Shown: one piece after another, positions 28,904 to 38,448 of the stretch | Position numbering within the stretch: the first letter of the stretch is position 1 | How the letters are laid out: each line of letters opens with the position of its first letter | Assembly (NCBI GenBank): GCA_016789265.1 | Contig: JAEUQK010000017.1 | Location: forward strand, 62,001 to 126,000 | DNA from: Blastocatellia bacterium | GTDB taxonomy: Bacteria; Acidobacteriota; Blastocatellia; Pyrinomonadales; Pyrinomonadaceae | Direction of reading: 5' to 3' | Length of the DNA: 64,000 nucleotides | The notes under the pieces: model-generated | The model's database searches: none | What the model saw: the letters and a program-made list of their open reading frames with translations, nothing else | Told to the model about the DNA's origin: nothing | Position numbers and translations under genes: made by a program

Positions 28904-30382
28904 ATGACCATATCAGAGATCGCCAAACTATTAGAAGCTCAGTTGAACAGCAACGGCGACGAGATCGCAACTAATGTTACGCACGACTCAAGACAGGCTC
29001 GTGAAGGAACTTTGTTTGCAGCGATAAAGGGATCGACCGTCGATGGCCACCGATTCATTGATGACGTTTTGCGTCGAGGTGCGGTAGGTGTAATTTCCGA
29101 ATTCGACCCTCCAGACGGATTTTCTCGGTCATGGCTGAAGGTCGTCGACGCTCGTAAGGCACTCGCAAAAGCTGCGTCGATCGTCTTCGGCGATCCGTCA
29201 CACCATTTGGACCTCGTTGGAATCACGGGAACGAATGGAAAAACGACGACCACATACCTTTGTTATGCACTAGCCGAGGCTGCCGGAGTAAAACCGGCAA
29301 TGCTGACGACCGTTGAATATAGGATCGGTGAAAAGAGCGAAGAAGCGATCAGAACGACACCGGAAGCCTCGGACACAAACAGGTTTCTTCGCCAAGCAGT
29401 CGATGACGGTTGCGGATTTGCTGCGATGGAAGCATCTTCGCAAGCCATTGACCTTCATCGGTGCGACTGGCTTCGTTTTCGCGTCGCAGTCTTCACGAAT
29501 CTTACACAAGACCATCTGGACTACCATCACACGATGGAAAACTACTTTGACGCAAAAAAGAAGTTGTTTGACGGGCGTCTCGGAGAAAGGCCGGGCACCA
29601 GCGTTGTCAATATAGATGATGAATGGGGCGTTCTACTCGCAAACGACCTGGTTGCCCGGGGACAAAGAGTCGTTACGTTTTCCCAGAATGGCCGAGCAGA
29701 CCTCACTGCTGAAAATATCGGGGTTTCGCTTTTATCCGGCACCTCGTTTTTGTTGAGGACTCCGGTTGGAGACCGAGATGTGCACTCGCCGCTTGTTGGC
29801 CGACCTCATGTTTATAACATGTTGGCGGCGACCGCCGCTGCATTGGAATTAGGATATGATCTGGACCTTATCGTCGGCGGGCTTTCGAGATGTGCCGGAG
29901 CTCCCGGAAGATTTGAAAGGGTTCAAAATGATGGAGACTTTGCGGTGGTGGTCGATTATGCCCACACCGATGACGCGCTTTTGAATACCCTTCGTACAGC
30001 TCGAGCCCTTACAGAAGGACGCGTAATAACCGTGTTCGGCTGCGGAGGTGACCGGGACAAAACAAAACGGGTGCCGATGGGAAGAGTCGCAGGAGAAAAC
30101 AGTGATCTTGTATACATCACTTCCGACAACCCGCGTACTGAGGATCCGCTTAAGATAATTGAACAGATCGAAGCTGGCGTGAGAACCACCAAGACGGAAT
30201 TTAGTTCGATCTCTGATCGGAGAATGGCAATACAGCGGGCAATTGTTGAGGCAAAAGCCGGAGATGTTGTGATCATCGCCGGTAAAGGCCATGAAAATTA
30301 CCAGATCATCGGCAACGAAAAATTTCATTTCGACGATCGCGAAGTAGCTCTTGAGGCTCTCGGTAAACGTGTTGAGCTGTGA
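28904..30382 (+). CDS. murE: UDP-MurNAc-tripeptide synthetase (meso-DAP adding)
   Basis: A 492-residue Mur ligase that adds the third amino acid to the peptidoglycan stem. The ATP loop GITGTNGKTTT is near residue 106. Near 415 the motif DNPRTEDP, whose DNPR is the marker for meso-diaminopimelate rather than lysine, predicts DAP-type peptidoglycan as expected for a Gram-negative. A TATAAT sequence 19 bases upstream of the ATG is a likely -10 box. The gene stands alone here rather than in a dcw cluster. It ends one base from the convergent PilZ gene. Confidence 0.96.
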   Translation: MTISEIAKLLEAQLNSNGDEIATNVTHDSRQAREGTLFAAIKGSTVDGHRFIDDVLRRGAVGVISEFDPPDGFSRSWLKVVDARKALAKAASIVFGDPSHHLDLVGITGTNGKTTTTYLCYALAEAAGVKPAMLTTVEYRIGEKSEEAIRTTPEASDTNRFLRQAVDDGCGFAAMEASSQAIDLHRCDWLRFRVAVFTNLTQDHLDYHHTMENYFDAKKKLFDGRLGERPGTSVVNIDDEWGVLLANDLVARGQRVVTFSQNGRADLTAENIGVSLLSGTSFLLRTPVGDRDVHSPLVGRPHVYNMLAATAAALELGYDLDLIVGGLSRCAGAPGRFERVQNDGDFAVVVDYAHTDDALLNTLRTARALTEGRVITVFGCGGDRDKTKRVPMGRVAGENSDLVYITSDNPRTEDPLKIIEQIEAGVRTTKTEFSSISDRRMAIQRAIVEAKAGDVVIIAGKGHENYQIIGNEKFHFDDREVALEALGKRVEL

Positions 30383-30383
30383 A

Positions 30384-30719
30384 CTAAGAGTTCACCTTTA
30401 GATTATTCACAATATCGCGCTGGGCCGCCGAGATCGGATCGAACCGAACTGCAAATCCTATTTCTTCCTCATGGTTCACCACGATTCCGTTAAACTGGGC
30501 CTTCATACCGTCCCCCATTGGGATAAAGAGTCGAACACTTTCACCATCGCTTACATCTTTTCCACTTAGTACAAAGCATCCAGACTCACTTACGTCGCTT
30601 ATCGTACCGCTTGACCGGCCACTGAATCCCTCCCACTCGATATCGAGTATGATGGGGAAACGCTGTACCCCACGACGTTCTTTTCCTTCCTTGTTCTCCA
30701 TTGGATCGTTCACCTTCAA
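30384..30719 (-). CDS. PilZ-domain protein
   Basis: A 111-residue single-domain protein. The c-di-GMP-binding motifs are both present: RRGVQR near residues 15-20 and DVSESG near 42-47. Such proteins act as c-di-GMP effectors by binding partners. The start overlaps the stop of the upstream permease by four bases (ATGA), indicating coupling; a start at Met7 is also possible. No cyclase or motility gene is nearby, so the target is unknown. Confidence 0.88.
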   Translation of the reverse strand: MKVNDPMENKEGKERRGVQRFPIILDIEWEGFSGRSSGTISDVSESGCFVLSGKDVSDGESVRLFIPMGDGMKAQFNGIVVNHEEEIGFAVRFDPISAAQRDIVNNLKVNS

Positions 30720-32176
30720 GTACGGTTTGCGGCTGAATTGTCGGTACCTGTTCTTCCCAAATAATAATAGACCGGCAATCCAAGAAGGATCAGGCCTATT
30801 CCAATAAAGGACTGTTTAGGGGCTGTGATCATTGTATTTATCAGTAGCCATCCTGAAACAAGAAGGAAGAGTACCGGTACGACTGGATATCCCCAAGCCT
30901 TATAGGGCCTTTCAGCATCCGGGTAACGCTTACGAAATACGAATATCGAGGATCCTATCAATGCGTAGAAGATCCAGGATCCGAATATTACATAATCGGT
31001 CAGTGTGTCGAACGAGCCAGACAGTGCAAGTATGCTGGCCCATACGCCCTGAAAAAGGACTCCGTTTATTGGAACTGAATTGACGGAGACTTTCCTGAAC
31101 GTACCAAACATCATCCCGTCGGCGGCCATCGCATAAGGAATCCGCGAAGCACTTAGGATCGAAGTATGCAGTGTTCCAAGGGAAGATAACATCAGGCCGA
31201 CCGTGAAGATCGCGGCCGCCGCACCTGCAGCGAGGGTGGAAAGGCCGCCATATGAGCTATTAACAACCTGCATTGCGACCGACGACGATTTCGAGACCGA
31301 GGCGATCGTAGTCGGGTCGAGAATGAAATAATATGCAACATGCGCCCCGACATAGAGAACGATCACAAGTAACACGCTGCCTATGATCGCAATTGGTATG
31401 TTTCGGTTCGGGTCTTTGACCTCACCCGCGACGAACGAGAGATTGTCCCAGCCGTCATAACCCCACAGGGCTCCAAGCATTGCCGCTCCAAACCCCGCAA
31501 GAAACGTATATTCCGGTGAGCCTATCCTCACTGCGTCTGCTACACCTTCACAGGCTCCGTTTACAGCAGCGAGCGAAAAATTAGCAAACGTTCCACCTGT
31601 CGCAAACAGGAAAGCACCCAAAGCGACGAATAGAACAAGTCCGATCTTTACGAACGTCAGAAAGGTCGCGATCTGTCCGGTGAGTTTCACTGACAGACAG
31701 TTAAGAGTTGTAAATATCACGATCACCATTACGGCAACCAACTGAAGTGTCGTGATCTCAAATACCGATGTTTCGATCAATGTCCGCTTCAGTGCACCGC
31801 CAAGATAGTCGTTGAGTGCGATAGCAAAAACTACCGCAACGCTTGCCTGAGCTCCGGTACGAGCAATGAACATCTGCATCCAGCCAAACAGGAAACTCGA
31901 CAACCGCCCATACGAATCACGAAGAAATACGTACGGGCCGCCTGCTTCAGGCTTCATCGCCGTCAGTTCCGCGTAGGTCAATGCACCGGCCAGCGAAAGC
32001 ACGCCCGCCGCAACCCAAGCGATCAGGACCCAAAATGGTTCGCCGACGTTACATGTCATTACGCGTGCCTTTAGAAAAACGCCGGTACCGATCACGTTTC
32101 CGACTATGACCGAAATTGCCGCCACCAGCCCAAGGCCTCGGATCAAATGATGAGACGTAGTTGAGTTTTCTGACAT
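30716..32176 (-). CDS. APC-family amino acid permease
   Basis: A 486-residue protein with 12 predicted membrane segments. The first helix carries the substrate-backbone motif VGNVIGTGVFLK and then EAGGPYVFLRDSYG, matching the LAT/APC amino-acid exchangers and permeases. Substrate cannot be assigned. It is the first gene of a two-gene unit with the PilZ protein. The gene is divergent from pabB. Confidence 0.88.
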   Translation of the reverse strand: MSENSTTSHHLIRGLGLVAAISVIVGNVIGTGVFLKARVMTCNVGEPFWVLIAWVAAGVLSLAGALTYAELTAMKPEAGGPYVFLRDSYGRLSSFLFGWMQMFIARTGAQASVAVVFAIALNDYLGGALKRTLIETSVFEITTLQLVAVMVIVIFTTLNCLSVKLTGQIATFLTFVKIGLVLFVALGAFLFATGGTFANFSLAAVNGACEGVADAVRIGSPEYTFLAGFGAAMLGALWGYDGWDNLSFVAGEVKDPNRNIPIAIIGSVLLVIVLYVGAHVAYYFILDPTTIASVSKSSSVAMQVVNSSYGGLSTLAAGAAAAIFTVGLMLSSLGTLHTSILSASRIPYAMAADGMMFGTFRKVSVNSVPINGVLFQGVWASILALSGSFDTLTDYVIFGSWIFYALIGSSIFVFRKRYPDAERPYKAWGYPVVPVLFLLVSGWLLINTMITAPKQSFIGIGLILLGLPVYYYLGRTGTDNSAANRT

Positions 32177-32278
32177 AAGAAAGAAAGCGCGCTAAGGCGA
32201 ATGATTCCGAACATATTACGCGAAAAGGTTCTTCAGGGGAAATTTTCCAGATAACATTCGCGTGATAACATCGACGAC

Positions 32279-33556
32279 GTGCACCGGATCGACCTGACAG
32301 CCGACGAACTTGTCAATGCACTGATGGGGCTCGCAGACAGCCGACACGTCTGCATCCTTGATAGCTGCGGGGCAGGTCATCAAGGCTCTCATCTGTTGAT
32401 CGCCGGGGTCGATCCTGTGGAGAGCTTTGAGATCTCGGATGACGAACCTGACCTTATACTCGATCGGCTGTCCGAGGCTTTGACCAGCGATTTCGCGGCG
32501 ATCTTCACGCTTTCTTACGACTTGGGTTTGAAACTGAACAACATCACCTCTAGACATAGATCGAACGAACCCGGTGCTTTCGTTTCACTTTTTCGGAAAC
32601 TTGTTATTCACGATTACGACACGAATTCGACTTTTCTTACGGGCTTTGAATCAGACTCTCAGAAAGTAATAGACAATTTGGTATCCGCGCGGTTTACTCC
32701 AAACAGATCCACAGATCTTCCGCAAATCCGGACGAATTACTCCCGAGAAAAACATATAAGATCGGTCGAGGTCATAAAGGAATTCATCAGGCGAGGCGAC
32801 ACGTATCAGACCAATCTTACTCGTCAGATCACGACTCAATTTCAAAATAAATTTGATCCGCGTTCATTCTTTCAGCGAATGCGGTCAAAACATCCTTCGC
32901 CGTTTTCGGCATTTCTTAAGAGAAACGACTCGACGGTCGTCTCAGCTTCTCCAGAGCGGTTCTTTCGGATAGCGAATGGTCGGATTACCGTGTCACCCAT
33001 AAAAGGTACTAGGCCGCGCGGAACTACATTCCCGCATGATCAGGAACTTCGCAATGAACTAAGACTGAGCGAAAAGGACCGGGCCGAGAATGTGATGATC
33101 GTCGATCTGTTGAGAAACGATCTGGGGCGTGTATGTGAGTTTGGGAGTGTGTTAGTGGAGCGACTTTGCGAGATTGAAGAACACCCTTCATTGTTTCATC
33201 TTGTCTCGACGGTCTCAGGCAGACTTCGCCAAGATGTGAACATCACTGATGTTTTGCGATCACTTTTTCCTTGCGGTTCGATCACGGGGGCTCCAAAAAT
33301 AAGCACTATGAAAATAATTGACGAGATCGAAGCGACGGCGCGTGGGCTCTCAATGGGGACGATCGGATATCGCCTCCCGCACAGCTTTGGATTGGGTGAG
33401 ATCATCGACACGAGCGTAGCGATCCGTACGATGGTAATTCGGGATAATAACGCAGCATTCAATGTCGGTGGAGGCATTGTTATCGACAGTGATCCGGAGG
33501 CTGAATACTTCGAAACGGTCACAAAATCACAAGCTCTTCTTGATAGCCTTGAATAA
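32279..33556 (+). CDS. pabB: Aminodeoxychorismate synthase component I
   Basis: A 425-residue chorismate-binding enzyme. The C-terminal catalytic domain shows SPERFFRI, PIKGTRPRG near residue 242, EKDRAENVMIVDLLRNDLG and CGSITGAPK near 334. The PIKGT form, with lysine, is the PabB marker; anthranilate synthase has PIAGT. It makes 4-amino-4-deoxychorismate for folate. The start is GTG. A pabA or pabC partner is not in the window. Confidence 0.85.
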   Translation: MHRIDLTADELVNALMGLADSRHVCILDSCGAGHQGSHLLIAGVDPVESFEISDDEPDLILDRLSEALTSDFAAIFTLSYDLGLKLNNITSRHRSNEPGAFVSLFRKLVIHDYDTNSTFLTGFESDSQKVIDNLVSARFTPNRSTDLPQIRTNYSREKHIRSVEVIKEFIRRGDTYQTNLTRQITTQFQNKFDPRSFFQRMRSKHPSPFSAFLKRNDSTVVSASPERFFRIANGRITVSPIKGTRPRGTTFPHDQELRNELRLSEKDRAENVMIVDLLRNDLGRVCEFGSVLVERLCEIEEHPSLFHLVSTVSGRLRQDVNITDVLRSLFPCGSITGAPKISTMKIIDEIEATARGLSMGTIGYRLPHSFGLGEIIDTSVAIRTMVIRDNNAAFNVGGGIVIDSDPEAEYFETVTKSQALLDSLE

Positions 33557-33628
33557 TAAACCGGGAACATTCCCCCTTGGCTGGCGTCTAATCTTCTGCC
33601 AGTCACACACAATCACGGAGGGCATCAA

Positions 33629-34048
33629 ATGAATCAGCCTCAGATCAACGTAACACCGCTGATAGACGTACTTCTTGTTTTACTGATCATCTTCATGGTG
33701 GTAACCCCGGTAAAGCCGAGCAAGATCGATACGAGGATCCCGTCTGAGCCCAGACCAGATCGAGTGGCAATTACTGACCCGAGAACACTTGTCGTTTCTT
33801 TGGATCGGACAGGTCGCCTTGTAATAAATGGTGACGCTACGTCTTCGACAATTGACGATCCAGCGGCAGCTATCAGACGTCTTCGAGAGATATTTGAAAA
33901 ACGAGAGCAGAACATGGAATTTGAAAAGACCGTGTTCATAAAGGCATCGGAGAGGACCACGTATGGAAGCGTTGCTAGGATGATAGATGCCCTCAAACAG
34001 TCCGGCGCAAACCCGATCAGCCTCCAGATCGACCAACTGGAGAGATAG
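33629..34048 (+). CDS. ExbD/TolR-family protein
   Basis: A 139-residue single-pass inner-membrane protein. The short N-terminus INVTPLIDVLLVLLIIFMV holds the conserved Asp of the proton channel (residue 13), and the periplasmic ExbD domain fills the rest. A GGAGGG ribosome site precedes it. ExbD normally works with ExbB and TonB, or TolQ and TolA, to energise outer-membrane transport; no ExbB/TolQ or TonB gene is adjacent. It may serve TonB-dependent receptors such as the Oar-like protein in this window, which is inference. Confidence 0.88.
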   Translation: MNQPQINVTPLIDVLLVLLIIFMVVTPVKPSKIDTRIPSEPRPDRVAITDPRTLVVSLDRTGRLVINGDATSSTIDDPAAAIRRLREIFEKREQNMEFEKTVFIKASERTTYGSVARMIDALKQSGANPISLQIDQLER

Positions 34049-34162
34049 AACTTTTGCGAACGGTAACTGCCTTAATCAGCATCTAATTGTGGTATTATGT
34101 GGCTGGCGGATAAGCCTCGACCGGTTCGCCGACATCAGTTTCTCCGTAATTCCATTTCGTAG

Positions 34163-34972
34163 ATGGCAAACTACTACGACGTTCTAAAAGTATCTCCGAA
34201 AGCGACCCGTGCAGAGATCAAATCTGCCTATAGGCGCTTGGCGCGAAAGCTGCACCCGGACAAGAACAACGGGTCAGGAGCGACGGCGATCGCGTTCGCG
34301 CAGATCGCAGAGGCGTACGAGGTGCTTTACAATCCGGCGGAACGCGCAAGGTACGACAAGCAACTACTCCACCTGAGCTACGAACGCTCGGCTAATGGCG
34401 ACTCTGTTTTTGCGTCTTCGAACAGCCATGCCCGCCGTTGGCGACAGATGGTATATGAACACCGGTACAACGAGATAATCGATCGAATGATCGCCGATGA
34501 ACGCCGCGAATCTATCGCGTTACAGAAGATCATCTTTCCAACGGTCGCTCTTTTCGTTTCATGCCTTGTCGTTGCCATATTGAAGCCACAGTTCTTCGAG
34601 AATTCCGCGATCATTGGAAAGATCATTTTGGTCTCATTTTTTGTCGCTGGCGTGATCCACCTTGTAGGCCGAATCCGCGAAGGACTCGAGCGGTTCACTT
34701 ACAACGAGGACGAACTCCATGAATCTATCCTTGATGACAAAGAGAGAAAGGTTAAGCCGTTTTCGAGACTATTTGCGGGCGGCTTTCTGATAATCGGGGT
34801 TGTCGCGAGTTTCGGGATGGGCCTTGTTATTGGCAATTACGTGGACCTTTCAAATGTCTCTATGCCGGCGATGTTCGCCCACGGAATCAAATTGGAATTC
34901 GTGTTTTACCCGCCGATCTTCGTCCTTCTTGTCGATGTGATGCATAGTTTTGCATCCCGAGTCGACGTCTAA
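34163..34972 (+). CDS. Membrane-anchored J-domain protein
   Basis: A 269-residue protein with an N-terminal J domain (residues 3-67: YYDVLKVSPKATRAEIKSAYR and the HPD motif in KLHPDKN). A hydrophilic linker leads to four hydrophobic segments (about 125-145, 152-173, 205-228 and 240-262). It lacks the glycine-rich and zinc-finger regions of DnaJ, so it is a class C J protein. It probably recruits DnaK to a membrane site. It lies between exbD and rpsT; partner unknown. Confidence 0.85.
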   Translation: MANYYDVLKVSPKATRAEIKSAYRRLARKLHPDKNNGSGATAIAFAQIAEAYEVLYNPAERARYDKQLLHLSYERSANGDSVFASSNSHARRWRQMVYEHRYNEIIDRMIADERRESIALQKIIFPTVALFVSCLVVAILKPQFFENSAIIGKIILVSFFVAGVIHLVGRIREGLERFTYNEDELHESILDDKERKVKPFSRLFAGGFLIIGVVASFGMGLVIGNYVDLSNVSMPAMFAHGIKLEFVFYPPIFVLLVDVMHSFASRVDV

Positions 34973-35056
34973 GTCTTGGCTTGACTTTGCCGTATCCAAC
35001 CGCTAGAATTTCAAGTTTCCGTCTAGTACGGTTACGTCTTTATTGATTTTTAAGTT

Positions 35057-35320
35057 ATGGCAAATCATAAGTCAGCTGAGAAACGAGTTCGTCAGAACGC
35101 AAAAAGGAACGAGATCAACCGCGCAAACCGAAGTAAACTGCGCACTCAGGTAAAGAAACTGCGTGGTGCACTTGCTCACCATGACAAGTCGCAGAGTGTG
35201 GAACTTTTGAACCCGACGGTTTCCTTGATCGACAAGGCCGTTAATAAGGGCATCATTCACAAGAACACTGCTGCGAGGTACAAATCGCGATTGACTAAAC
35301 ACGTTTCGGAACTAGCTTAG
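35057..35320 (+). CDS. rpsT: 30S ribosomal protein S20
   Basis: Eighty-seven residues, strongly basic, beginning MANHKSAEKRVRQNAKRNEINRA and ending in the usual helical region (AARYKSRLTKHV). S20 binds the 5' domain of 16S rRNA. A strong intrinsic terminator follows directly. Confidence 0.97.
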   Translation: MANHKSAEKRVRQNAKRNEINRANRSKLRTQVKKLRGALAHHDKSQSVELLNPTVSLIDKAVNKGIIHKNTAARYKSRLTKHVSELA

Positions 35321-35348
35321 TCCTCCTACGAGTTTTCTCCTTTATTTC

Positions 35349-35390
35349 AGCGGAAGCGGGCTTCACGAGCATCCCGTTTCCGCTTTTTTT
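35349..35390 (+). terminator. Rho-independent terminator of rpsT
   Basis: A 12-bp stem AGCGGAAGCGGG/CCCGTTTCCGCT with one mismatch is followed by a run of seven T. It ends about 17 bases before the yhhQ ATG, so the next gene's promoter overlaps the terminator. Confidence 0.9.
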
Positions 35391-35392
35391 GT

Positions 35393-35398
35393 TACAAT
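35393..35398 (+). promoter_or_regulatory. Possible -10 box of a leaderless yhhQ transcript
   Basis: TACAAT stands eight bases before the yhhQ ATG and immediately after the rpsT terminator. No convincing -35 is visible because that position lies in the terminator stem. Confidence 0.35.
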
Positions 35399-35406
35399 CG
35401 CGTTCG

Positions 35407-36111
35407 ATGGAATCGAACCGGACCTACAAGTATTACGATCTGTTAATGGCGGCCTTTGTGGCCGTTTTACTTTGCTCGAATCTCATAGGCGTCCATAAGG
35501 TCTCACACATAAACCTGCCTTTTTATGGCGAGTATATTTATGGGGCGGGCGTCTTATTCTTTCCCATCAGTTATCTGTTCGGCGACATCCTGACCGAGGT
35601 CTATGGCTATAAACGTTCGCGTAAAGTGATCTGGGCAGGGTTTGGCGCGCTCATCTTTGCCTCCCTTATGGCATTTGTCGTGAGCAGCCTCCCGGCCGCC
35701 AAAACAATGTCGGTAGAACAACAATCTGCCGTGAACTTGATCTTTGGTCAGACACCGCGCATCGTTGCGGCTTCCCTTCTCGCCTTTTGGATCGGTGAAT
35801 TCGTAAACTCGTTTGTTCTCGCCAAGCTAAAGCTATTTAGTTCCGGCCGATTTCTATGGATCCGCACGATCGGTTCGACGATCATGGGCGAGATAGCCGA
35901 CTCACTGGTATTTTATCCCGTTGCGTTTTTTGGGACGTGGTCGAACGAACAGCTGATCAGCGTGATGATCGGCAACTACATTATTAAGGTACTTTGGGAA
36001 GTGATCGCCACACCGTTTACATATCTGATCGTGGGTTTTCTGAAACGAGCTGAACACGAGGATTATTATGATCGCGACACGGACTTCAATCCGTTCAGCC
36101 TTGAGACATAA
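35407..36111 (+). CDS. yhhQ: Queuosine precursor transporter, YhhQ family
   Basis: A 234-residue membrane protein with six hydrophobic segments. Family features include a long second loop reading PISYLFGDILTEVYGYKRSR and the later FWIGEFVNSFVLAKLK and TIGSTIMGEIADSLVFYP. YhhQ-family proteins import 7-cyano-7-deazaguanine or related precursors for tRNA queuosine. No queuosine synthesis genes are visible here. The ATG at 35407 is preferred; an upstream TTG adds six unlikely residues. It is followed six bases later by recG. Confidence 0.9.
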   Translation: MESNRTYKYYDLLMAAFVAVLLCSNLIGVHKVSHINLPFYGEYIYGAGVLFFPISYLFGDILTEVYGYKRSRKVIWAGFGALIFASLMAFVVSSLPAAKTMSVEQQSAVNLIFGQTPRIVAASLLAFWIGEFVNSFVLAKLKLFSSGRFLWIRTIGSTIMGEIADSLVFYPVAFFGTWSNEQLISVMIGNYIIKVLWEVIATPFTYLIVGFLKRAEHEDYYDRDTDFNPFSLET

Positions 36112-36117
36112 ATATAG

Positions 36118-38400
36118 ATGTCCCTGCAACTTGATACACCGATAATTGACCTGAGTCTTCACGGTGTCGCCCACCTCTCGCATTTCATGGCGAAAAAACT
36201 CGCGGCGGCGGTTGCGTCCTATGCCGACAAGAGTGATGCATCGACGGCCACGGTCGAGGATCTCCTCAACTATTTCCCGGCACGTTACGAGGATCGAAGT
36301 AACTTTCTGGAGATCGATCAGCTCTACGACGGGATCGAAGCATCTGTTGAGCTCTTTGTACGCGTTTCGGGAGGCTTTCAGGTCGGAAAGAATCGCGATA
36401 GGAAAAAGCCGCCGCTCTATATTTTTGAAGTCAGCGGGGGAGACCGAGAGCGAACGCGACGGCCCGTGGTTGTTTTCTGGTTCGTCTCAGGCAAGGCCGC
36501 AAAACATACCATCGAATACTATTCAGAGCGGTTTGCGCGGGGTACACGCTTCGTCGCATATGGCAAATGGGAATGGGACGGCCGCCGCAACACCTTTGTT
36601 CTGAAACTCGGAAAACCTGACGAACTCGAAGTGTTGCCCGCGGACGAACCCAAACTGCTTGCGATAAATGAACCGGACAGCGCCGGCGAAGAGGAAGATC
36701 TCGATCAAGACATCGAAAGCCCTGAATTTGTAAAGGTTCACACGGCACGACGAGTTCCGGTATATCGAAAACTGGGGCAATTTCAAACCAAGCGGCTTCG
36801 GGAGATCATTTTCGACGTGTTGCAAAAGATCGATAGGTCACTGATCGATGAAGATCTGCCTGCCGATATCGTAGGTTCGAATAACCTGCTCAGCCGCCGG
36901 GCAGCTCTAGAGGAGATCCATTTTCCGCCGGACAACTCGCTGATATCAGAATATGAGATGTTCCGCAGCCGGGCACATAAGCGGCTCATATTCGAGGAGT
37001 TTTTCTGGCTTTCGTTCGCACTACAATTAAAACGGGGTGAACGTCGAAAGGAACCGAAGGGGACGGTCATTGAGATCCCCAAAGCCACAAAAAAACGAAT
37101 GGCGGATCTGCTTACGTTCGCGCTAACCGGGGCCCAGCGAAAAGTTGTCAAGCAGATCTTTGACGATATGCAGTCCTCGGAACCGATGAACCGCCTGGTT
37201 CAGGGAGATGTGGGGAGCGGCAAAACCATTGTCGCGTTCCTAGCGATGTTTGCTGCGATGGAAAACGGCTACCAGGCTGCAATGATGGCCCCAACGGAAC
37301 TGCTGGCTGAACAACATGCAAGAAATGCCGTCGAAATTTTCCGTGAAACTGGGTATCGCGTGGGCCTTTTGACCGGAAGCATGAAAGCCTCGGACAAGCG
37401 CAAGTTACATAACGCGATCGCAAGCGGCGACGTCCAACTAGTCATCGGCACCCACGCGTTGATCCAAGAGGCCGTCGCATTCGAAAATCTCGGGCTTGCC
37501 GTTATCGACGAACAACATCGTTTCGGTGTGCTGCAGCGTGCTGAATTCCGAAAGCGCGGTCTAAATCCCGACGTTCTGGTGATGACCGCGACCCCAATTC
37601 CCCGTTCCCTTGCGATGACCGTTTACGGCGACCTTGATGTTTCGATCATCGATGAACTGCCGCCCGGCAGAACGCCGGTCAAAACGGTGGTGTTGGGCGA
37701 AGACCAACGTGAAGGTGTCTACAAAGGGATGGAGCGCGAGATCAAACTCGGCCGACAGGTTTACGTTGTTTACCCGCTTGTCGAAGAATCTGAAAAGATC
37801 GACCTTAAGGCAGCTACTAAAGAGTACGAACACCTCCGCGACAAGATATTTCCTCATCGTTCGGTAGGTTTGATCCACGGCCGCATGAAACCGTCAGACA
37901 AGGAAGAAACGATGCGAAGGTTTGCAGCCGGCGATCTGGACATACTCGTTTCTACGACGGTCATCGAGGTCGGAGTTGACGTGCCGAATGCCTCGCTCAT
38001 GGTGATCGAACACGCAGAGCGGTTAGGTCTTTCACAGCTTCACCAGCTTCGCGGGCGCGTCGGCCGCGGAGCCGAACAAAGCTACTGTGTCCTGCTTACG
38101 GGAGACAAGAAGACCGTGTTCGCCAAACAACGTCTCGGAATAATGGAAGAGACAAATGATGGTTTCAAGATAGCCGAAAAGGACCTCGAGATCCGCGGCC
38201 AGGGCGAGATATTCGGCACACGGCAGTCAGGAATCCAGCTTTTCAGGATCGCGAATATCGTAAGAGACATCGAGATCCTTGAATCCGCACGTCGCGAAGC
38301 TGAAAACCTTCTTACTAAGAAGCGGCATTCACCGGAGACCGCAACGCTGATCAATAAAGTGAGAAGTGGGTCGAAATTCAAGCTAGCCGGTATTGGCTAA
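36118..38400 (+). CDS. recG: ATP-dependent DNA helicase RecG
   Basis: A 760-residue SF2 helicase that remodels stalled replication forks and branched DNA. The N-terminal wedge/OB region includes LLNYFPARYEDRS. The helicase core has Walker A GDVGSGKTIVAF near residue 356, DEQHRFG (motif II) near 463, MTATPIPRS (motif III), and late motifs STTVIEVGVDVPNAS and QLRGRVGRG. An acidic insertion of about 25 residues (AGEEEDLDQD) follows the OB domain. It is between yhhQ and rsmD on the same strand. Confidence 0.97.
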   Translation: MSLQLDTPIIDLSLHGVAHLSHFMAKKLAAAVASYADKSDASTATVEDLLNYFPARYEDRSNFLEIDQLYDGIEASVELFVRVSGGFQVGKNRDRKKPPLYIFEVSGGDRERTRRPVVVFWFVSGKAAKHTIEYYSERFARGTRFVAYGKWEWDGRRNTFVLKLGKPDELEVLPADEPKLLAINEPDSAGEEEDLDQDIESPEFVKVHTARRVPVYRKLGQFQTKRLREIIFDVLQKIDRSLIDEDLPADIVGSNNLLSRRAALEEIHFPPDNSLISEYEMFRSRAHKRLIFEEFFWLSFALQLKRGERRKEPKGTVIEIPKATKKRMADLLTFALTGAQRKVVKQIFDDMQSSEPMNRLVQGDVGSGKTIVAFLAMFAAMENGYQAAMMAPTELLAEQHARNAVEIFRETGYRVGLLTGSMKASDKRKLHNAIASGDVQLVIGTHALIQEAVAFENLGLAVIDEQHRFGVLQRAEFRKRGLNPDVLVMTATPIPRSLAMTVYGDLDVSIIDELPPGRTPVKTVVLGEDQREGVYKGMEREIKLGRQVYVVYPLVEESEKIDLKAATKEYEHLRDKIFPHRSVGLIHGRMKPSDKEETMRRFAAGDLDILVSTTVIEVGVDVPNASLMVIEHAERLGLSQLHQLRGRVGRGAEQSYCVLLTGDKKTVFAKQRLGIMEETNDGFKIAEKDLEIRGQGEIFGTRQSGIQLFRIANIVRDIEILESARREAENLLTKKRHSPETATLINKVRSGSKFKLAGIG

Positions 38401-38413
38401 CTCACCTGCCGGT

Positions 38414-38442
38414 CTGACAGACAGCGGCAAATCAGATAAAAT
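38414..38442 (+). promoter_or_regulatory. Promoter of rsmD, apparently leaderless
   Basis: CTGACA (38414-38419), a 17-base spacer and TAAAAT (38437-38442) give a near-consensus vegetative promoter. The rsmD ATG begins only six bases after the -10 box, so the transcript should start at or next to the start codon. Confidence 0.6.
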
Positions 38443-38448
38443 ATAAAG

